Assembly (NCBI RefSeq): GCF_047948215.1
Contig: NC_134461.1
Location: 87,168,245 to 87,232,244 of the forward strand
Direction: 5' to 3'
Source: Lycorma delicatula
Taxonomy: Eukaryota; Arthropoda; Insecta; Hemiptera; Fulgoridae
DNA: 64,000 bases
The position numbers and the translations under genes are program-made. A model generated the notes under the pieces. It was not told the DNA's origin and searched no databases. It saw only the letters and a list, made by a program, of their open reading frames with translations. This document shows, piece by piece, positions 1 through 12,256 of the stretch (positions are counted from its first letter, which is position 1; each line of letters begins with the position of its first letter).

Positions 1-479
1 AAGCAGAATAACCAAATCCCATGTATTACTCAAAGGCCACCGGGTTTTGACTTGCCACATAAGACATGGTCAACACTAAACAGAATACGAACTCAGCATG
101 GTGGGTGCGCCTATTTCCTGTATAAATGGAAAATTAAACTAAAATAATGGAATACTAAAATGGTATGGATACTAAAATAATGGAAAATTAAATTAAAATA
201 AAATGTGGTGAAAATCAAACTCTTAAACACATCACAGAAGTTTACCCTAAGACAGCTTATGAAGGGAATCCTGAAGATTTCCTGATGGGACTCCAGAATC
301 AGTAGCATATATTAATTTGTTAAATCTTTCTTTGTAATTTTTGACTGTAATTGGAGTTGTGTTTTGGTGCCATATGCTAAATAAAATAATATTATTTTAA
401 AATACTTTAAATAATTATTTTTTCTACTTACTTTATTGCTATAGCTCAAATTCCAGTTGCTGTCGTCGGTTGATTCTAA

Positions 480-1766
480 AGAGCTCGTGTCTGATTCTTA
501 ATTCACATTTATTAGAAAATTGTTGATGTGCACTTCATATAAATGTTCATCTTCAATGTATTTTTTTTCAACGTTGACAACATGCTCGCAGATATTGCTC
601 CATTCAGCTTCACACACTTTATGAAATTCCTCTTTAGCTAACTTAAGATCGTCTGACCTGTTAAAAGTTGTATTTATTTAGCTACTTGCCCTTTCACTTG
701 ACTCCAAATCATATCAATGGCATTTAAGTCAGGGTGATAAGGTGACAACCATAGAACTGTGTGACCATAATTTTTGAAGATGTCATCTATTTTCTTTTGA
801 TTTTCTTTGTGTAAATTTTATATCATATAATTCAGTTTTTATCATAGCATGAGAACAGTTAATTCGTTGTTCAGCTAACCAGTTTATCACATCACTTTTT
901 AAAGTTTCAATTTGGTTGCTTTTGTAGCAGAATGTTGTGATACGATGCGTTATCTAGTACAATGACCAACCGAGGTGGCAAGTTGGGAATACACTTCTCC
1001 CGTAACCATTTCATGTACTTTTCAGAATCCATTGGTTTGTGATAATCTCTTTTCTTACTTGACTCATATATAAGTAAAGCACTGTTAATGAATCCTTTAT
1101 TACAGCCTGCATGAACAATTATTAATAGTGAGCCCTTGAATACTGGTGTTTTCAGTCCCTCATGAAGGTTTGTTGTGTCTACCCATGATTTTGGTATTGC
1201 ATGACTACTGTGACTGTAGGTTTCATCTGTGTAGACAATCGGTCTTCCTTCTTCAAAAAACAGGGAAATTTGTCGTAGAAATTTCATTCTATGCATTTTA
1301 ATGTCATGCTGTTCTATCAGTAATTTCCATTTGTCTTCTGTTTTTTCCATCTAAACTCCATTTTATGTAACATTCTTCTTAAAGATCTTTCACTCCCTTT
1401 GAAATTAATTTCACTTTTGTGGGTTTTTACAGAATTCTCTTCACAGTAGGGACGTATTTTTTGGTTACATAAAATTTAGTCATTAAACGCCTTAAAGCAT
1501 TCATGTCAAATGAATCTAAATTGTACAGTACTGGGGTGATTTACATGTTTTCTCGGCAAAACAAACACAGATGGCTTCTCAAGTTTCATTTGATTTCCCT
1601 TCTGCTAGAATTAATTGGACCATTCGTTCTGATACTTTTGTCACTTGAACAACTGTATTCCACACTTTAGTTTTCCCCACTGTTACAGCAATGTTTTATA
1701 AACATTGAATACAATTTCCCTTGCCTGACTACGAACTACTGTACCTTTTCCTCCTAACTTGGGCAT
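480..1766 (-). pseudogene. DDE_3 / IS630-like Tc1-mariner transposase relic
   Basis: The minus strand can be followed in broken frames from ATG 1766 (MPKLGGKGTVVRSQ) to about 480. An intact 147-codon piece at 1350-907 holds the catalytic core: RPIVYTDETYSHSSHAIPKSW (first Asp), then PRLVIVLDNASYHN (second Asp). After a frame break the relic continues with KSDVINWLAEQRI, a HPDLN-like stretch whose Glu region is damaged (LSP*LKCH*YD), and the C-terminal EEFHKVCEAEWSNICEHV. This layout is typical of insect DDE_3 superfamily endonuclease transposons. Several stops and frameshifts make it inactive. No terminal repeats were found. Confidence 0.75.
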
Positions 1767-2649
1767 TTAAAAAAAAAACTATATTGAAATATCAAAATAT
1801 CTATATTGAATTTATGACAAAGCCTTAAATGAAAACAAAACAACAAATAGTAAAAATAAACCACTAACAGCTATTCACTTCATTAAGTAAAATATACACC
1901 ACAATAAATGCTTCTATAATAACCACTTCTAGAACATAATTACATGCAACATCTGAAATATGATTCTTCACCATACAACGATTACAGTATATTAAAAATA
2001 AGTAAATGAAATTCTTAGAATTGTGTGCTGTGTTTACAATTCATAAATAGCACATTAGTCATGTGATACATGAATGATTCTACTATTATTAGTTGCTATA
2101 CAACAGGAAGTAGGCCTAGATCACATCAATATATAATTTAGAATAAAACTCAACAATTACATATGCTACAGCAAGTTTATGAAACCTTTTTTCATATATT
2201 ATCATATCACAAAAGACATATAGAAAATGACAATGTTTTTAGTTTGCTTGTTACAGAGGCCAAAGCATGCAAAATGCTAGTACACAGGCTTTCAGTCCCT
2301 GTGCCAACATATGTGCCGATACATTTACATAATATTAGTTAAATTTTTTAAATGAAACACTAGCAAAAACAGAAAAATATTTTTCAAGTAAAGTTTATAT
2401 AGTATTATATAATGTGATTTGAAATTTTTTGTTTGATATAACTGAAATAACAAAGAACATTCAGAAATCATTGATAAACAAACAACGTATAACTAGATGT
2501 GTATGTTGATCACTACATTAAATAAAAAATTGAACTCTAGTTTTTATTTATTTATTTGATATATTAGAAAGTATATAATATAAACATAAATTAATAAGTG
2601 AAAACCTTTAATAAATGGGATTTGAAGATAAATTTTAATAAAAGTATCT
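1767..2649. other. A+T-rich, nothing recognised
   Basis: Between the DDE_3 relic and the LINE relic, left of EHMT exon 7. No ankyrin or SET coding exon and no transposon domain was seen on either strand. Confidence 0.5.
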
Positions 2650-3300
2650 AGTGGCTGGTACAGAAGAAGATGATTATAGATGGAAATATCATCAAGGCAT
2701 GTGAGGACTTGGCCAAGTACCTTGGCTCTATATTATCACAAGAAGGAAATAGATATAAATCATTGTATAACTTTGGAGAGGATGGCTATTCAGTAGGGCA
2801 ATTCTTTGTGGTGGTCTGAAGGAATATGAAAAGCAACTAATTACAGGTTGTAAAAGAGAGTTATGGAGAACATTTTACTGTATGGGTCAGAAGCTTGGGA
2901 AATTAGAACAAGAGATGAGGGAAGAAGCTGTGAAGATGGATGCGCTGCACAGGAGTTGTGGAGTTTCTAGAATGTAATGCATGAGAAATGAGGAGATCAG
3001 AAGAAGGGACAGAAGATTGGGACAACTGGTAAAGTGACTGATGTTTTGGAGGGAAGAAGGTTACAATGGTACGGGCATGTTTGGAAAACAAAGGAGTATA
3101 AATGTCCTAGCAGATTGTTGGAATGGATCCAGGAGAGAGGAGGAAATGTGGATGACCTACAAGGCAGTGGATGTCTGGAGTGAAGGAGGCGATAAAGAGA
3201 AGGAATTTGAAGGAAAAAAGTTGGCAGGATAGAAGAGTTTGGTGGTTAGGATGTGAGAGATGGCCTTTATAGCTGTAAACACTCGCCTAGAATTAATAAC
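2650..3300 (+). pseudogene. LINE reverse transcriptase 3' relic
   Basis: Plus-strand translation in shifting frames gives CEDLAKYLGSILSQEGN, then a GSEAW motif (tatgggtcagaagcttgg), ECNA*EMRRSEEG and RRLQWYGHVWKTKEYK. This is the usual order of the C-terminal part of insect RTE/CR1-like reverse transcriptases (YLGS, YGSEAW, RNEEIR, RWYGHVWR). It has many stops and frameshifts and no catalytic palm motif. It lies downstream of EHMT exon 7 on the opposite strand. Confidence 0.65.
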
Positions 3301-4742
3301 CTAAAACAAACACTTATGAAGTGATTGAAAAATTTCTAATATTTATAAAACCAAGATTGAATTTTTTTTTGACAAATCCAATTATAATGGATCATGTAAC
3401 TATTTTTATTGTTATAATTTGTTTATGTTCTATGATATTCATACACACATTCACATACGTGCGTGCATGCATGCATGCACACACAGATATACACACACAT
3501 ATATATACATGCACATACGCACACACAGTATCATTTCGTCCATTTACTAACATATTTCAATATTTCATTTCCATACTTTCTAGTTTATTTTTTTTGTTGA
3601 ACTAAAATAAACATTCAAATAGCACTTCAGGAATGGCCTTTGTATACTTGTATTTAATCAAGATGAAAGTCAAAAAACATGTTTACAGCTGATGTTCAAG
3701 TCAATGAACAATAGTTCATTGACTTGGAAAATTTTTTTCCAGTTGAACTGATAAACTTAACAGAAAACAGTTGTAACTTCCAATTCAATTAATTATTTCA
3801 AAAATAGTTTATTTGTATTAAAAACTCTATAAATGGAACTTCCTACATTAAAAAACAAGACAACAGTCCTCTTTGCTTTTGGGAAAACTAAAATTTAAAA
3901 TTATTAACTTGGCACTTTTAACATAACTCCCACATCAAGTCTGGAAATCAAAAAGTTAAATCTTTACCTAGACTTTCCACCTGCGTCATACTTAAATGAA
4001 GAATTTCAAAACCACAATTCTCATTTGAGTTGTGAAGAATAAAAAATTACAGTAATAAAAATAAATCACGGAGATTATTTTATGCATAAAAAAAATGTTT
4101 CCATTTCTAAGAGATAAGTAACAGCACACTGAGTTCAAATGATAAGAATTTTTTCTATGATAATCCTAATTGTTTAAAACTGAATTAACAAAAAATGTTA
4201 TAAGAAAGTGTAATTAGAGTTTTTTCAAACACAAGATTGGCCAGAACCATCACTGAACAAAGCAGAACATTTTGGAACAGTGTTTTTAAGGATAAAATGG
4301 ATATTCTTATAATCTCAAAGTAAAAGTATTCCTGAGCAACTGTATTAGTTCAACCTAAAAATTAGTTGGGTGACTTCAACCTGTTTCAGACATTCTTAAG
4401 ATTCTACCACAACGATAATTGTTATCAAAGAGAAAGTGGCATATGTCACACTCACCTACCAGTATTTCAACTTATCTTAAATCACACCTGTGTAGTTTTC
4501 ACATATATTGCATATCATTCTGTAAATTCCAAGCAAGTAGTTTTCAACTGAACAACAGCTTCTATTACATAATTAAACACAGAAATAAGACAGATGTAGA
4601 TTTTTTTAAAAATGTTAATATAAGAAATCCGAATATGAGTTTGAATATGAGAGGCTTACAGTAACTAAAACAACAGACAAATAAAATAAAAAATAAATTG
4701 CAGCAACACAATATAATGGCAAGACAAACAAGACAGACAGAC
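3301..4742. other. EHMT intron 7 (part), nothing coding recognised
   Basis: Contains a mixed CA/CATG microsatellite at about 3438-3530. Otherwise no exon, domain or TIR seen. The plus ORFs of 61-94 codons have no recognisable motif. Confidence 0.5.
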
Positions 4743-4994
4743 CTGCCACTAGGAGGTGTGGTAATAGTACAAGCGACATGCAACAACTTGTCTAACTTGT
4801 CCTTCAATCCAGTGTCAGGCAATCCTTCTGATGAAATCTTCAAACCAGATGGCAAAACAAGATTAACAGGAGGAACGAGCGGTTTATCTTTATCATCAAC
4901 AAGATTAAATTTTTTATCTTCTACATCTTCATCTTCATACTTAACTTCAACAGGATCAACATAACAACCACTAAATGTCATCTTAGCTGATGGT
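4743..4994 (-). CDS. EHMT: EHMT coding exon 7, linker to ankyrin repeats
   Basis: This 252-nt exon lies between acceptor TATTTTACAG and donor GGCAG|GTCTG and is entered in phase 2. It encodes about residues 827-910: PSAKMTFSGCYVDPVEV, an acidic stretch (KYEDEDVEDKK), and VLPSGLKISSEGLPDTGLKDKLDKLL. The last part is equivalent to the vertebrate LPNG...GLP...LEKAL segment just before the ankyrin repeats. It ends in phase 2 (PSG then a split codon), so at least one more exon must follow, and none is visible in the remaining 4.7 kb. ORFs running past 4743 read intron. Confidence 0.85.
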
Positions 4995-5630
4995 CTGTAA
5001 AATATAAAAAACAAAAAATAATTTTTTTATTTTACATAAGAAGAAGTCAAAATATTAATAAAAAAAAACTTTTCAAGTTCAGGACTTTTTTTCAAGCTTT
5101 GCAAGAAGCATTTTGTAATGTTGATCTATTTCCACATTATGGCTAAATGTCAAAGCCACACAACAGAAATTTAGAAATACTAGTTTAGGGATAACAGAGT
5201 AAATAACAAACTTTTACTCCCATAAACATTCCAATACAAATAATATTGAATAAAGAATTTTACAAGAACTTCTCAATATACTTAAGTAACAATTATTTAA
5301 GATTAATTAAAACCTAAACCTTTTAACATCTCTATCCAGTAATAAAAACAACAATCAAAAGCAGAAATATAATTTATAACAAACGTTTAATTTTAACTTT
5401 TTTCAGAACAAGCGTTCAGTTGGATTTGTTTTACATACATGATTCAAAGATTAAAAAGCTGAACTGACTGCTATTCTTTGTTAGGATAATGTTTACTCAA
5501 GTTTACATACAAATTTCTAAGTAGAAATAAAACACTGAAAACAATGAGAGAAATTACATGATAATTACTAATCAAGACAGCTAATTCACTTCAATGTTAA
5601 AAAAGAGGATATATTCTTTTTTTTTTGTCT

Positions 5631-7711
5631 TCAGTCATTTGACTGGTTTGATGCAGCTCTCCAAGATTCCCTATCTAGTGCTAGTCGTTTCATTTCAGTA
5701 TACCCTCTACATCCTACATCCTTAACAATTTGTTTTACATATTCCAAACTTGGCCTGCCTACACAATTTTTTCCTTCTACCTGTCCTTCCAATATTAAAG
5801 CGACTATTCCAGGATGCCTTAGTATGTGGCCTATAACTCTATCTCTTCTTTTAACTATATTTTTCCAAATGCTTCTTTCTTCATCTATTTGCCGCAATAC
5901 CGCTTCATTTGTCACTTTATCCACCCATCTGATTTTTAACATTCTCCTATAGCACCACATTTCAAAAGCTTCTAATCTTTTCTTCTCAGATACTCCGATT
6001 GTCCAAGTTTCATTTCCATATAAAGCGACACTCCAAACATATAATTTCAAAAATCTTTTCCTGACATTTAAATTAATTTTTGATGTAAACAAATTATATT
6101 TCTTACTGAAGGCTCGTTTCGCTTGTGCTATTCGGCATTTTATATCGCTCCTGCTTCGTCCATCTTTAGTAATTCTACTTCCCAAATAACAAAATTCTTC
6201 TACCTCTGTAATCTTTTCTCCTCCTATTTTCACATTGAGTGGTCCATTTTTGTTATTTCTACTACATTTCATTACTTTTGTTTTGTTCTTGTTTATTTTC
6301 ATGCGATAGTTCTTGCGTAGGACTCCATCTATGCCGTTCATTGTTTCTTCTAAATCCTTTTTATTCTCGGCTAGAATTACTATATCATCAGCAAATCGTA
6401 GCATCTTTATCTTTTCACCTTGTACTGTTACTCCGAATCTAAATTGTTCTTTAACATCATTAACTGCTAGTTCCATGTAAAGATTAAAAAGTAACGGAGA
6501 TAGGAAACATCCTTGTCGGACTCCCTTTCTCATTACGGCTTCTTTCTTATGTTCTTCAATTATTACTATTGCTGTTTGGTTCCTGTACATGTTAGCAATT
6601 GTTCTTCTATCTCTGTATTTGAACCCTAATTTTTTTTAAATGCTGAACATTTTACTCCAGTCTACGTTATCGAATGCCTTTTCTAGGTCTATTAACGCCA
6701 AGTATGTTGGTTTGTTTTTCTTTAATCTTCCTTCTACTATTAATCTGAGGCCTAAAATTGCTTCCCTTGTCCCTATACTTTTCCTGAAACCAAATTGGTC
6801 TTCTCCTAACACTTCTTCCACTCTCCTCTCAATTCTTCTGTATAGAATTCTAGTTAAGATTTTTGATGCATGACTAGTTAAACTAATTGTTCTCTCTTCT
6901 TCACATTTATCTGCCCCTGCTTACTAGGGTATCATGACTATAACACTTTTTTTGAAGTCTGACGGAAATTCCCCTTTTTCATAAATATTACACACCAGTC
7001 TGTATAATCTGTGATATATTCCCAACCTGCATAGCACAGTAATTCTACAGGTATTCCGTCTATTCCAGGAGCCTTTCTACCATTCAAATCTTTTAATGCT
7101 CTCTTAAATTCAGATCTCAGTATTGTTTCTCCCATTTCATCCTCCTCAACTTCCTCTTCTTCTATAACACCATTTTCTAATTCATTTCCTCCGTATAACT
7201 CTTCAATATATTCCACCCATCTATCGACTTTACCTTTCGTATTATATATTGGTATATCTTTGTTTAACACATTATTAGATTTTAATTTACGTACCCCAAA
7301 ATTTTCCTTAACTTTCCTGTATGCTCCGTCTATTTTACCAATGTTCATTTCTCTTTCCACTTCTGAACACTATTCTTTAATCCACTCTTCTTCTGCCAGT
7401 TTGCCCTTCCTGTTTATAGCATTTCTTAATTGCCGATAGTTGTTTTTACTTTCTTCATCACTAGCATCCTTATATTTTCTATGTTCATCCATCAGCTGCA
7501 ATATATCATCTGAAACCCAAGGTTTTCTACCAGTTCTCTTTATTCCGCCTAAGTTTGCTTCTGCTGATTTAAGAATTTCCTTTTTAACATTCTCCCATTC
7601 TTCTTCTACATTTTCTACCTTATCTTTTTTACTCAGACCTCTTGCGATGTCCTCCTCAAAAATCCTCTTTACCTCCTCTTCCTCAAGCTTCTCTAAATTC
7701 CACCGATTCAT
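5631..7711 (-). pseudogene. RTE reverse transcriptase domain, frame-broken
   Basis: The reading frame is split into four blocks. 7711-7370 is the linker (GRKPWVSDDILQLMDEHRKYK). 7360-6938 holds LNGRKAPGIDGIPVELLCYAG. 6821-6636 holds GFRKSIGTREAILGLR and ALIDLEKAFDNVDW (RT motif A). 6590-5631 holds VRQGCFLSPLLFNLYME (motif B), MLRFADDIVILAE (FADD, motif C), YLGSRITKDG, YVWSVALYGNETWTIG and GHILRHPG. The catalytic FADD is intact, but stops between blocks (for example near 7361-7369 and 6600-6635) rule out one continuous polyprotein. Confidence 0.8.
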
Positions 7712-7738
7712 CTGACACCTTTTCTTCAGGTTTTTAAA

Positions 7739-8410
7739 TCACAATTTACATTTCATTATCACCAAATTATGGTCGCTATCAATGTCTGCTCCAGGGTAAG
7801 TTTTGCAGTCAACGAGTTGATTTCTAAATCTTTGCTTAACCATGATATAATCTATCTGATACCTTACAGTATCGCCTGGCTTTTTCCAAGTGTATATTCT
7901 TCTATTATGATTTTTAAATTGGGTGTTGGCAATTACTAAATTATACTTCGTGCTAAACTCTATAAGTCGGTCCCCTCTTTCATTCCTTTTGCCCAGCTCG
8001 TATTCACCCACTATATTTCCTTCCTTGCCTTTTCCAATGCTTGCATTCCAATCTCCAACTATTATTAAATTTTCATCTCCTTTTACGTGTTTAATTGCTT
8101 CCTCAATCTCTTCGTACACACACTCTACCTCATCATCATCATGGGCGCTTGTAGGCATATAGACGTTAACAATCGTTGTCGGTTTAGGTTTTGATTTTAT
8201 CCTTATTACAATGATTCTATTGCTATGCGTTTTGAAATACTCTACTCTCTTCCCTATCTTCTTGTTCATTATGAAACCTACTCCTGCCTGCCTATTATTT
8301 GAAGCTGAGTTAAATATTCTAAAATCACCTGACCAAAAGTCGCCTTCCTCTTCCCACCGAACCTCACTAATTCCTACTACATCCACATTTATCCTATTTT
8401 CTGGTGACCC
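7739..8410 (-). pseudogene. RTE endonuclease domain (N-terminally truncated)
   Basis: The open frame encodes an exonuclease/endonuclease/phosphatase-fold domain: NVDVVGISEVRW (catalytic Glu in the SEVRW motif), AGVGFIMNKK, IIVIRIKSK, VNVYMPTSAHDDDE, NLIIVGDWNASIG (GDWN), YTWKKPGDTVRYQIDYIMV (QIDYI) and SDHNLVI (catalytic SDH). This resembles RTE/BovB endonucleases, often annotated as craniofacial development protein 2-like. The start chosen is the first residue that looks like the family; the codons upstream to 8452 look like flanking sequence. It normally nicks target DNA for target-primed reverse transcription. Confidence 0.8.
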
Positions 8411-8599
8411 CTTCCTTAAAAAAAGTAAGTTATAGTTGAAGTGTGGTGACAAAATAATTAATTTAATCTTTTTGTTGCTAATATTTTGACCTAATCTTCA
8501 ATGCAACAGATAAAATTAGACTACAAAAATTATTCTCCGATTCATTTTTAAAGTTTTTCTAGTTTTATCACTAGTATATTCCAATCCTGATAATACAAT

Positions 8600-8820
8600 A
8601 TCATAATTCTCTTTTCCAATCCTGACTGACCCCGAGAAAGGCATAGGGGAAGACATCCTCCATGTGATGGTTTTGGTTGCCATGCCACCTCCTCCGTAGC
8701 CACCACTTATGGGCTTTACCAGAGGTCACCTTCAATACCTCGGCAATGACATCTTTCAATGTAGCCTCAGCCAGGGTGCCATCTATGCAAATGCCACAAG
8801 CCAAATTCCCATTGGTGTAA
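8600..8820. repeat. dispersed repeat, relative of 27135-27350
   Basis: A relatively G+C-rich block with a plan shared with 27135-27350: a CCCCG ... GGGGAAGACATCC-CC-TGTGA core, a CCACCTCCTCCGT stretch, GCCAC...ATGGGCTTTA-CAGAGG, and a later CATTGG motif. Similarity is patchy by eye. The 67-codon minus ORF across it is not recognised and is probably chance. It may be a short interspersed element or a fragment of a longer unidentified transposon. Confidence 0.4.
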
Positions 8821-8949
8821 TACTAACATAAACTCCAAACATAACACATTTAGCCAAATCTCAAACAAGACTGAATGACTTTCTAAGAATGAAGGAAATG
8901 AACTCTACCTACCCGAAAGGTAAAAATGAATTATTTATATAATTATAAT

Positions 8950-9180
8950 TTCAACTTAAACATTCATTAATAGTAGCTATGTTCAAGCGCTTTTGTAGAT
9001 CATTACTCCATCATCAGGAATAATTATATAATATTTATTACAAATATTTACTTCACATATCAATAATTGTAATAAAATAAATATAACAATTGATTGTCAG
9101 AGGTAAAATAAAGTCGTTATTCGTCATGTCAGTATGAAGGTCACAATTGTTATGTTTATTAGTATGAAACAGTTTCACCA
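8950..9180 (-). mobile_element. possible Penelope-like element terminal fragment
   Basis: On the minus strand the sequence reads CCTGATGATGGAGTAATGAT, then CTACAAAAGCGCTTGAACAT. This resembles the conserved CTGATGATGG...CGAAACGCGT...GAACAT signature near the ends of Penelope-like elements. No GIY-YIG or RT coding sequence is visible nearby, so at most this is a short terminal piece. The identification is by remembered motif only. Confidence 0.3.
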
Positions 9181-9285
9181 ACCCTAAGATTCAAAATTAT
9201 TGTTTAATATTTGTTTAAATAAGATATCATTTTCAAAATTAGTTTGTTCATTTATCAGTCTTTTATTATTTAAGTATATATAATA

Positions 9286-9386
9286 TTTTTCTAAAATATT
9301 TGTTTTATGAAGGTTATTATAATATTCAAGAATTATAATAAAATTATTTGGGTTGTAACCTTCATAAAACAAATATTTTAGAAAAA
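9286..9386. repeat. perfect 31-bp inverted repeat (hairpin)
   Basis: Arms 9286-9316 and 9356-9386 are exact reverse complements over 31 bp (CTAAAATATTTGTTTTATGA core). The loop is 39 bp and A+T rich. It sits in EHMT intron 6, just left of the zinc-knuckle relic. It could be a small MITE or fold-back remnant. Confidence 0.8.
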
Positions 9387-9639
9387 TCCACACCATGATG
9401 ATCGTTTGAGAACTGTCAAATGATAACACAGTCACGCTCCCTTCTGCACAGTACAACAGACATGCTATCAGAACCAAAATAAAATCTTTTCCAACAAGAA
9501 AAACCTGGCAGTTTACCAGATAAAAAACACGTACAAGACAACATCCAACCCCCTACGTATGGTGATTTCGCAAAGTTCAATTTGTACAATGTAAGCACCC
9601 TGTGCATTTAATTGCCAAATTTTAACCATCTAATGATAC

Positions 9640-9860
9640 TGAATTCTAATATATTGTAACAGCCATTAACAAGATATCTACGAGATATCTCCAATAACAA
9701 GCACAATCCTTGCTATTTACAGAGTGCTTATGGTCCTTCCAAAGATGTCTAACACAAGTCGGGCCCTCCAACTTCTTAGGGCATGCCTGTCGTTTGTATC
9801 CCTCATCCCCACAGTGGATCTGTTTTCAATCAAATTATCAAATATAAATTTTATCCTATT
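9640..9860 (-). pseudogene. possible retrotransposon gag zinc-knuckle relic
   Basis: Minus-strand reading gives CGDEGYKRQACPKKLEGPTC, then KDHKHSVNSKDCACYWR. This resembles the tail of a CCHC zinc-knuckle array in a non-LTR ORF1 or LTR gag protein (CxxCGDEGHxxxxCP). The first cysteine pair and the conserved His are damaged. It is short, has no neighbouring RT and is identified by pattern only. The adjacent 63-codon minus ORF (9607-9416) is unrecognised and may belong to the same relic. Confidence 0.35.
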
Positions 9861-10666
9861 ATTTTAAACTTCATTAATAAAATAAAAAACTAGAACTGTC
9901 ATAAAAATTAACATAATATAGACAAGTGATTTTCAGGGATAAACCCTTCACCACTCTTTATGCAAAGATAGTCTTGAAATGCACATCTGAATAGAAAAAT
10001 AGTTTAAATTAAACACGTTTGCACTGGAATCATTTATTGAATATTTAACATATGTAGGTAAATAACTGTTTTTCCTAATAAGAAGAAAATTCCTCCAATT
10101 TTCAAATCTTTATAAAATGTAATTGTACAACATTAAAAAAAGGAAAAAAATCACTTAAAAAACAATTGCATTATCTTTACATTACATTATCATTAACATT
10201 TCACTTTTAGCCCTCTAATAAAACAAAAAAATCCACTTTAAAAAATGAATTATTATAGCTTACATTCAAGTATTTGTTCATTATAAAATAACAATCATAA
10301 TTAAAGTTTTATAAGAAAAAATAAATAAATTCTGCAATGCCGGAAGAGCATTTTATATGTTTATTGCCTTATAGATCCAAAATAAATACTTACATATAAC
10401 AACTAATATCTCTTTAAAAGAAGCAGGTATATTTATTTATAAAAGCAAGAGAAAGATGGGCTCTATACAGGGAGTAAAATTCAATATTCTGATGATCAAT
10501 AAATATACTAACATTCACCAAATACAGGGATTAGTTTTTCAATCTATAGATTACCTGTTAACAACTAATCATATAAAGTAACAAAAATCAGACAATAAAC
10601 AGTAAATGGGATGAAAAAATCAACCACCACTACTTCATCAACATGAATTTAACAAACAACAGAGTG

Positions 10667-12002
10667 GTGCACAAAATAATCCAACATTTGGATTTGTTAA
10701 AAAATATTTATTTGAATCGCAGTACAGAAAAATAAAATACAACATGTTTACTATATACCTGAAGATTATGTTCTGCTTATCACATATTCAGTATGACCAC
10801 CATCACATTTAGCAACTTCTTCAACACGAACTCCTATGTTGTTAATAACTCAACGACACATATCCTCAGTTATCTTAACATGATTGCACGCCTGAACATG
10901 ATTGTTGAGGCGTGCTGAATGCTGATGCATTCGCAGCAGTTCTATCACTGTACGATATTTAGGGAAAATGTTTTCCTTTAGAAATCCCCAAAGAAAATAA
11001 TCGCACAGATTCAAATCAGGACTGTTCGGGGAGCAGTTGTGTCCACACGCAAAATGATTAGGAAATCGGTTTGAAATGACACTTGCATTAAAAGTTTCAC
11101 GCAGAAAGACTAAGACATTAGTTGTGTGTGGTCTGGCTCCATCCTGCATGAACAACTCGTTTTCTAATTGAAACCCTTTTGCAAGCTGAGGAACAAAATT
11201 ATTACACAGTTTAGATAACATTCACTGTTCAAAAAAGAATGGCCTTATTACCCCATGACTTGAGATAGCAGGCCATACCGTAATTCTTGGAGTGTGATGC
11301 ATCTTTTCATGAACCATATGTGGATTTTCAGAAGCCCAAAAATGCACATTTTGTTTCTTAACAACAACAACTAGGTAAAAATATGCCTCACCTAAAAATC
11401 AAACATTGTTCAAATAGGTCTTGGTTCACAGCCCATTCAGCAAATGTCATTCTTTGATATTTGTTGTCAACCACTGATTTAGGCAACACTGTCATTTTGT
11501 ACGAATTCAAATGCAAATCAGTTTTTAAAATTCACTGCAGAACATATTGCCTAGAAATCCCAAGTTGTGCTGATGCTTTTCTCGTTGATTTGCCCGGGCT
11601 CCTCAGCAATACTGCTCTGACAGCTTCAACATTTTGTGGAGAAGGAACATTGGCAGGCCATTTGCACTTACTCTCACATCTGAACCATCACTATTAAATT
11701 TTTCGAAAAGTTTAATATTGTTTTAAATGAGGGGACCACAGAGTTTGAAAATGTGCACAAAACCATCTTTGTGTAAACACCACACTTTTCATTGACATAC
11801 ACATTTCATTAAAAACCAGCACAATCTTCACGTGCTGTTCTTCAGTTTGTCAGCCATCTTGGAACAATACACAAATAGTGCACTCAGAAAGAGAAGAAAC
11901 TAATATTCATGAACTACTGTCACTTCTGTTAGCATAAAACACATCAATAAATTATTAACCTAAATAATTATTGCCAAAAAAAATGTTGGATTATTTTACA
12001 CG
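10667..12002. mobile_element. Tc1/mariner-superfamily element with TIRs
   Basis: Terminal inverted repeats sit at the ends: left GTGCACAAAATAATCCAACATTT, right (reverse complement) GCGTGTAAAATAATCCAACATTT. The element is about 1.34 kb and encloses a broken transposase on the minus strand. It lies in EHMT intron 6. The exact end bases and a target duplication could not be fixed by eye. Confidence 0.75.
10850..11850 (-). pseudogene. DDE transposase relic inside the 10.7-12.0 kb element
   Basis: The 123-codon block 11221-10850 contains ENELFMQDGARPHTTNVLVFL (second catalytic Asp in the QDGA motif) and NSPDLNLCDYFLWGFLKE (third catalytic position, SPDLN-CDYFLWG). Upstream, in shifted frames, come VHFWASENPHMVHEKM and RITVWPAISSHGVIRPFFFEQ followed by a stop at the 11222 junction. 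More N-terminal sequence to about 11850 is heavily broken. The C-terminus ends NHVKITEDMCR. The motifs match insect Tc1/mariner relatives with CDYFLWG. Inactive. Confidence 0.8.
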
Positions 12003-12256
12003 CCGCTTACATATGAATAAAAAAACACATTTCAAACAGATTCTTTACATTCCTTAAGAATAAATAAAAGCATTCCTTAGGAACAAAACATTACATTTTA
12101 TAACCAGTAAAAATATTCTTTTTTTTCAATGTTTTATTTGTTTTATAACAGAAAGATCACATAAACTAAACAGTTTTTTTGTTAAAAAGTAAATAAATAA
12201 ATAATTTGTTAAAAGTAAAACAATGTAAAAATAATAACAAAATAAAATTAACTAAC
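12003..12256. other. EHMT intron 6, right end
   Basis: Short A+T-rich stretch between the 10.7-12.0 kb transposon and the exon 6 donor. The transposon ends only about 255 bp from the exon. Nothing else seen. Confidence 0.5.

Larger units (their letters stand above)
5612..8417 (-). mobile_element. RTE-type LINE, 5'-truncated and inactivated
   Basis: One non-LTR retrotransposon in the same orientation as EHMT, inside intron 6. Its 3' end is a characteristic tail (CATCAAACCAGTCAAATGAC, then TGAAGAC and poly-A, seen here as poly-T near 5617-5628). From 5' to 3' it has an AP-like endonuclease (8410-7739), a linker (7711-7370), a palm-upstream segment (7360-6938), RT motifs (6821-6636 and 6590-5631) and a C-terminal GHILRHPG segment. 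The usual endonuclease N-terminus is missing, so it is 5'-truncated near 8417. Stops and small frameshifts separate the ORF blocks. Terminal duplications were not identified. Confidence 0.85.

Noticed and set aside
1..4742. Ankyrin or SET exons of EHMT
   Set aside because: I looked for ankyrin and SET motifs on the minus strand and found none, so the gene is reported as incomplete.
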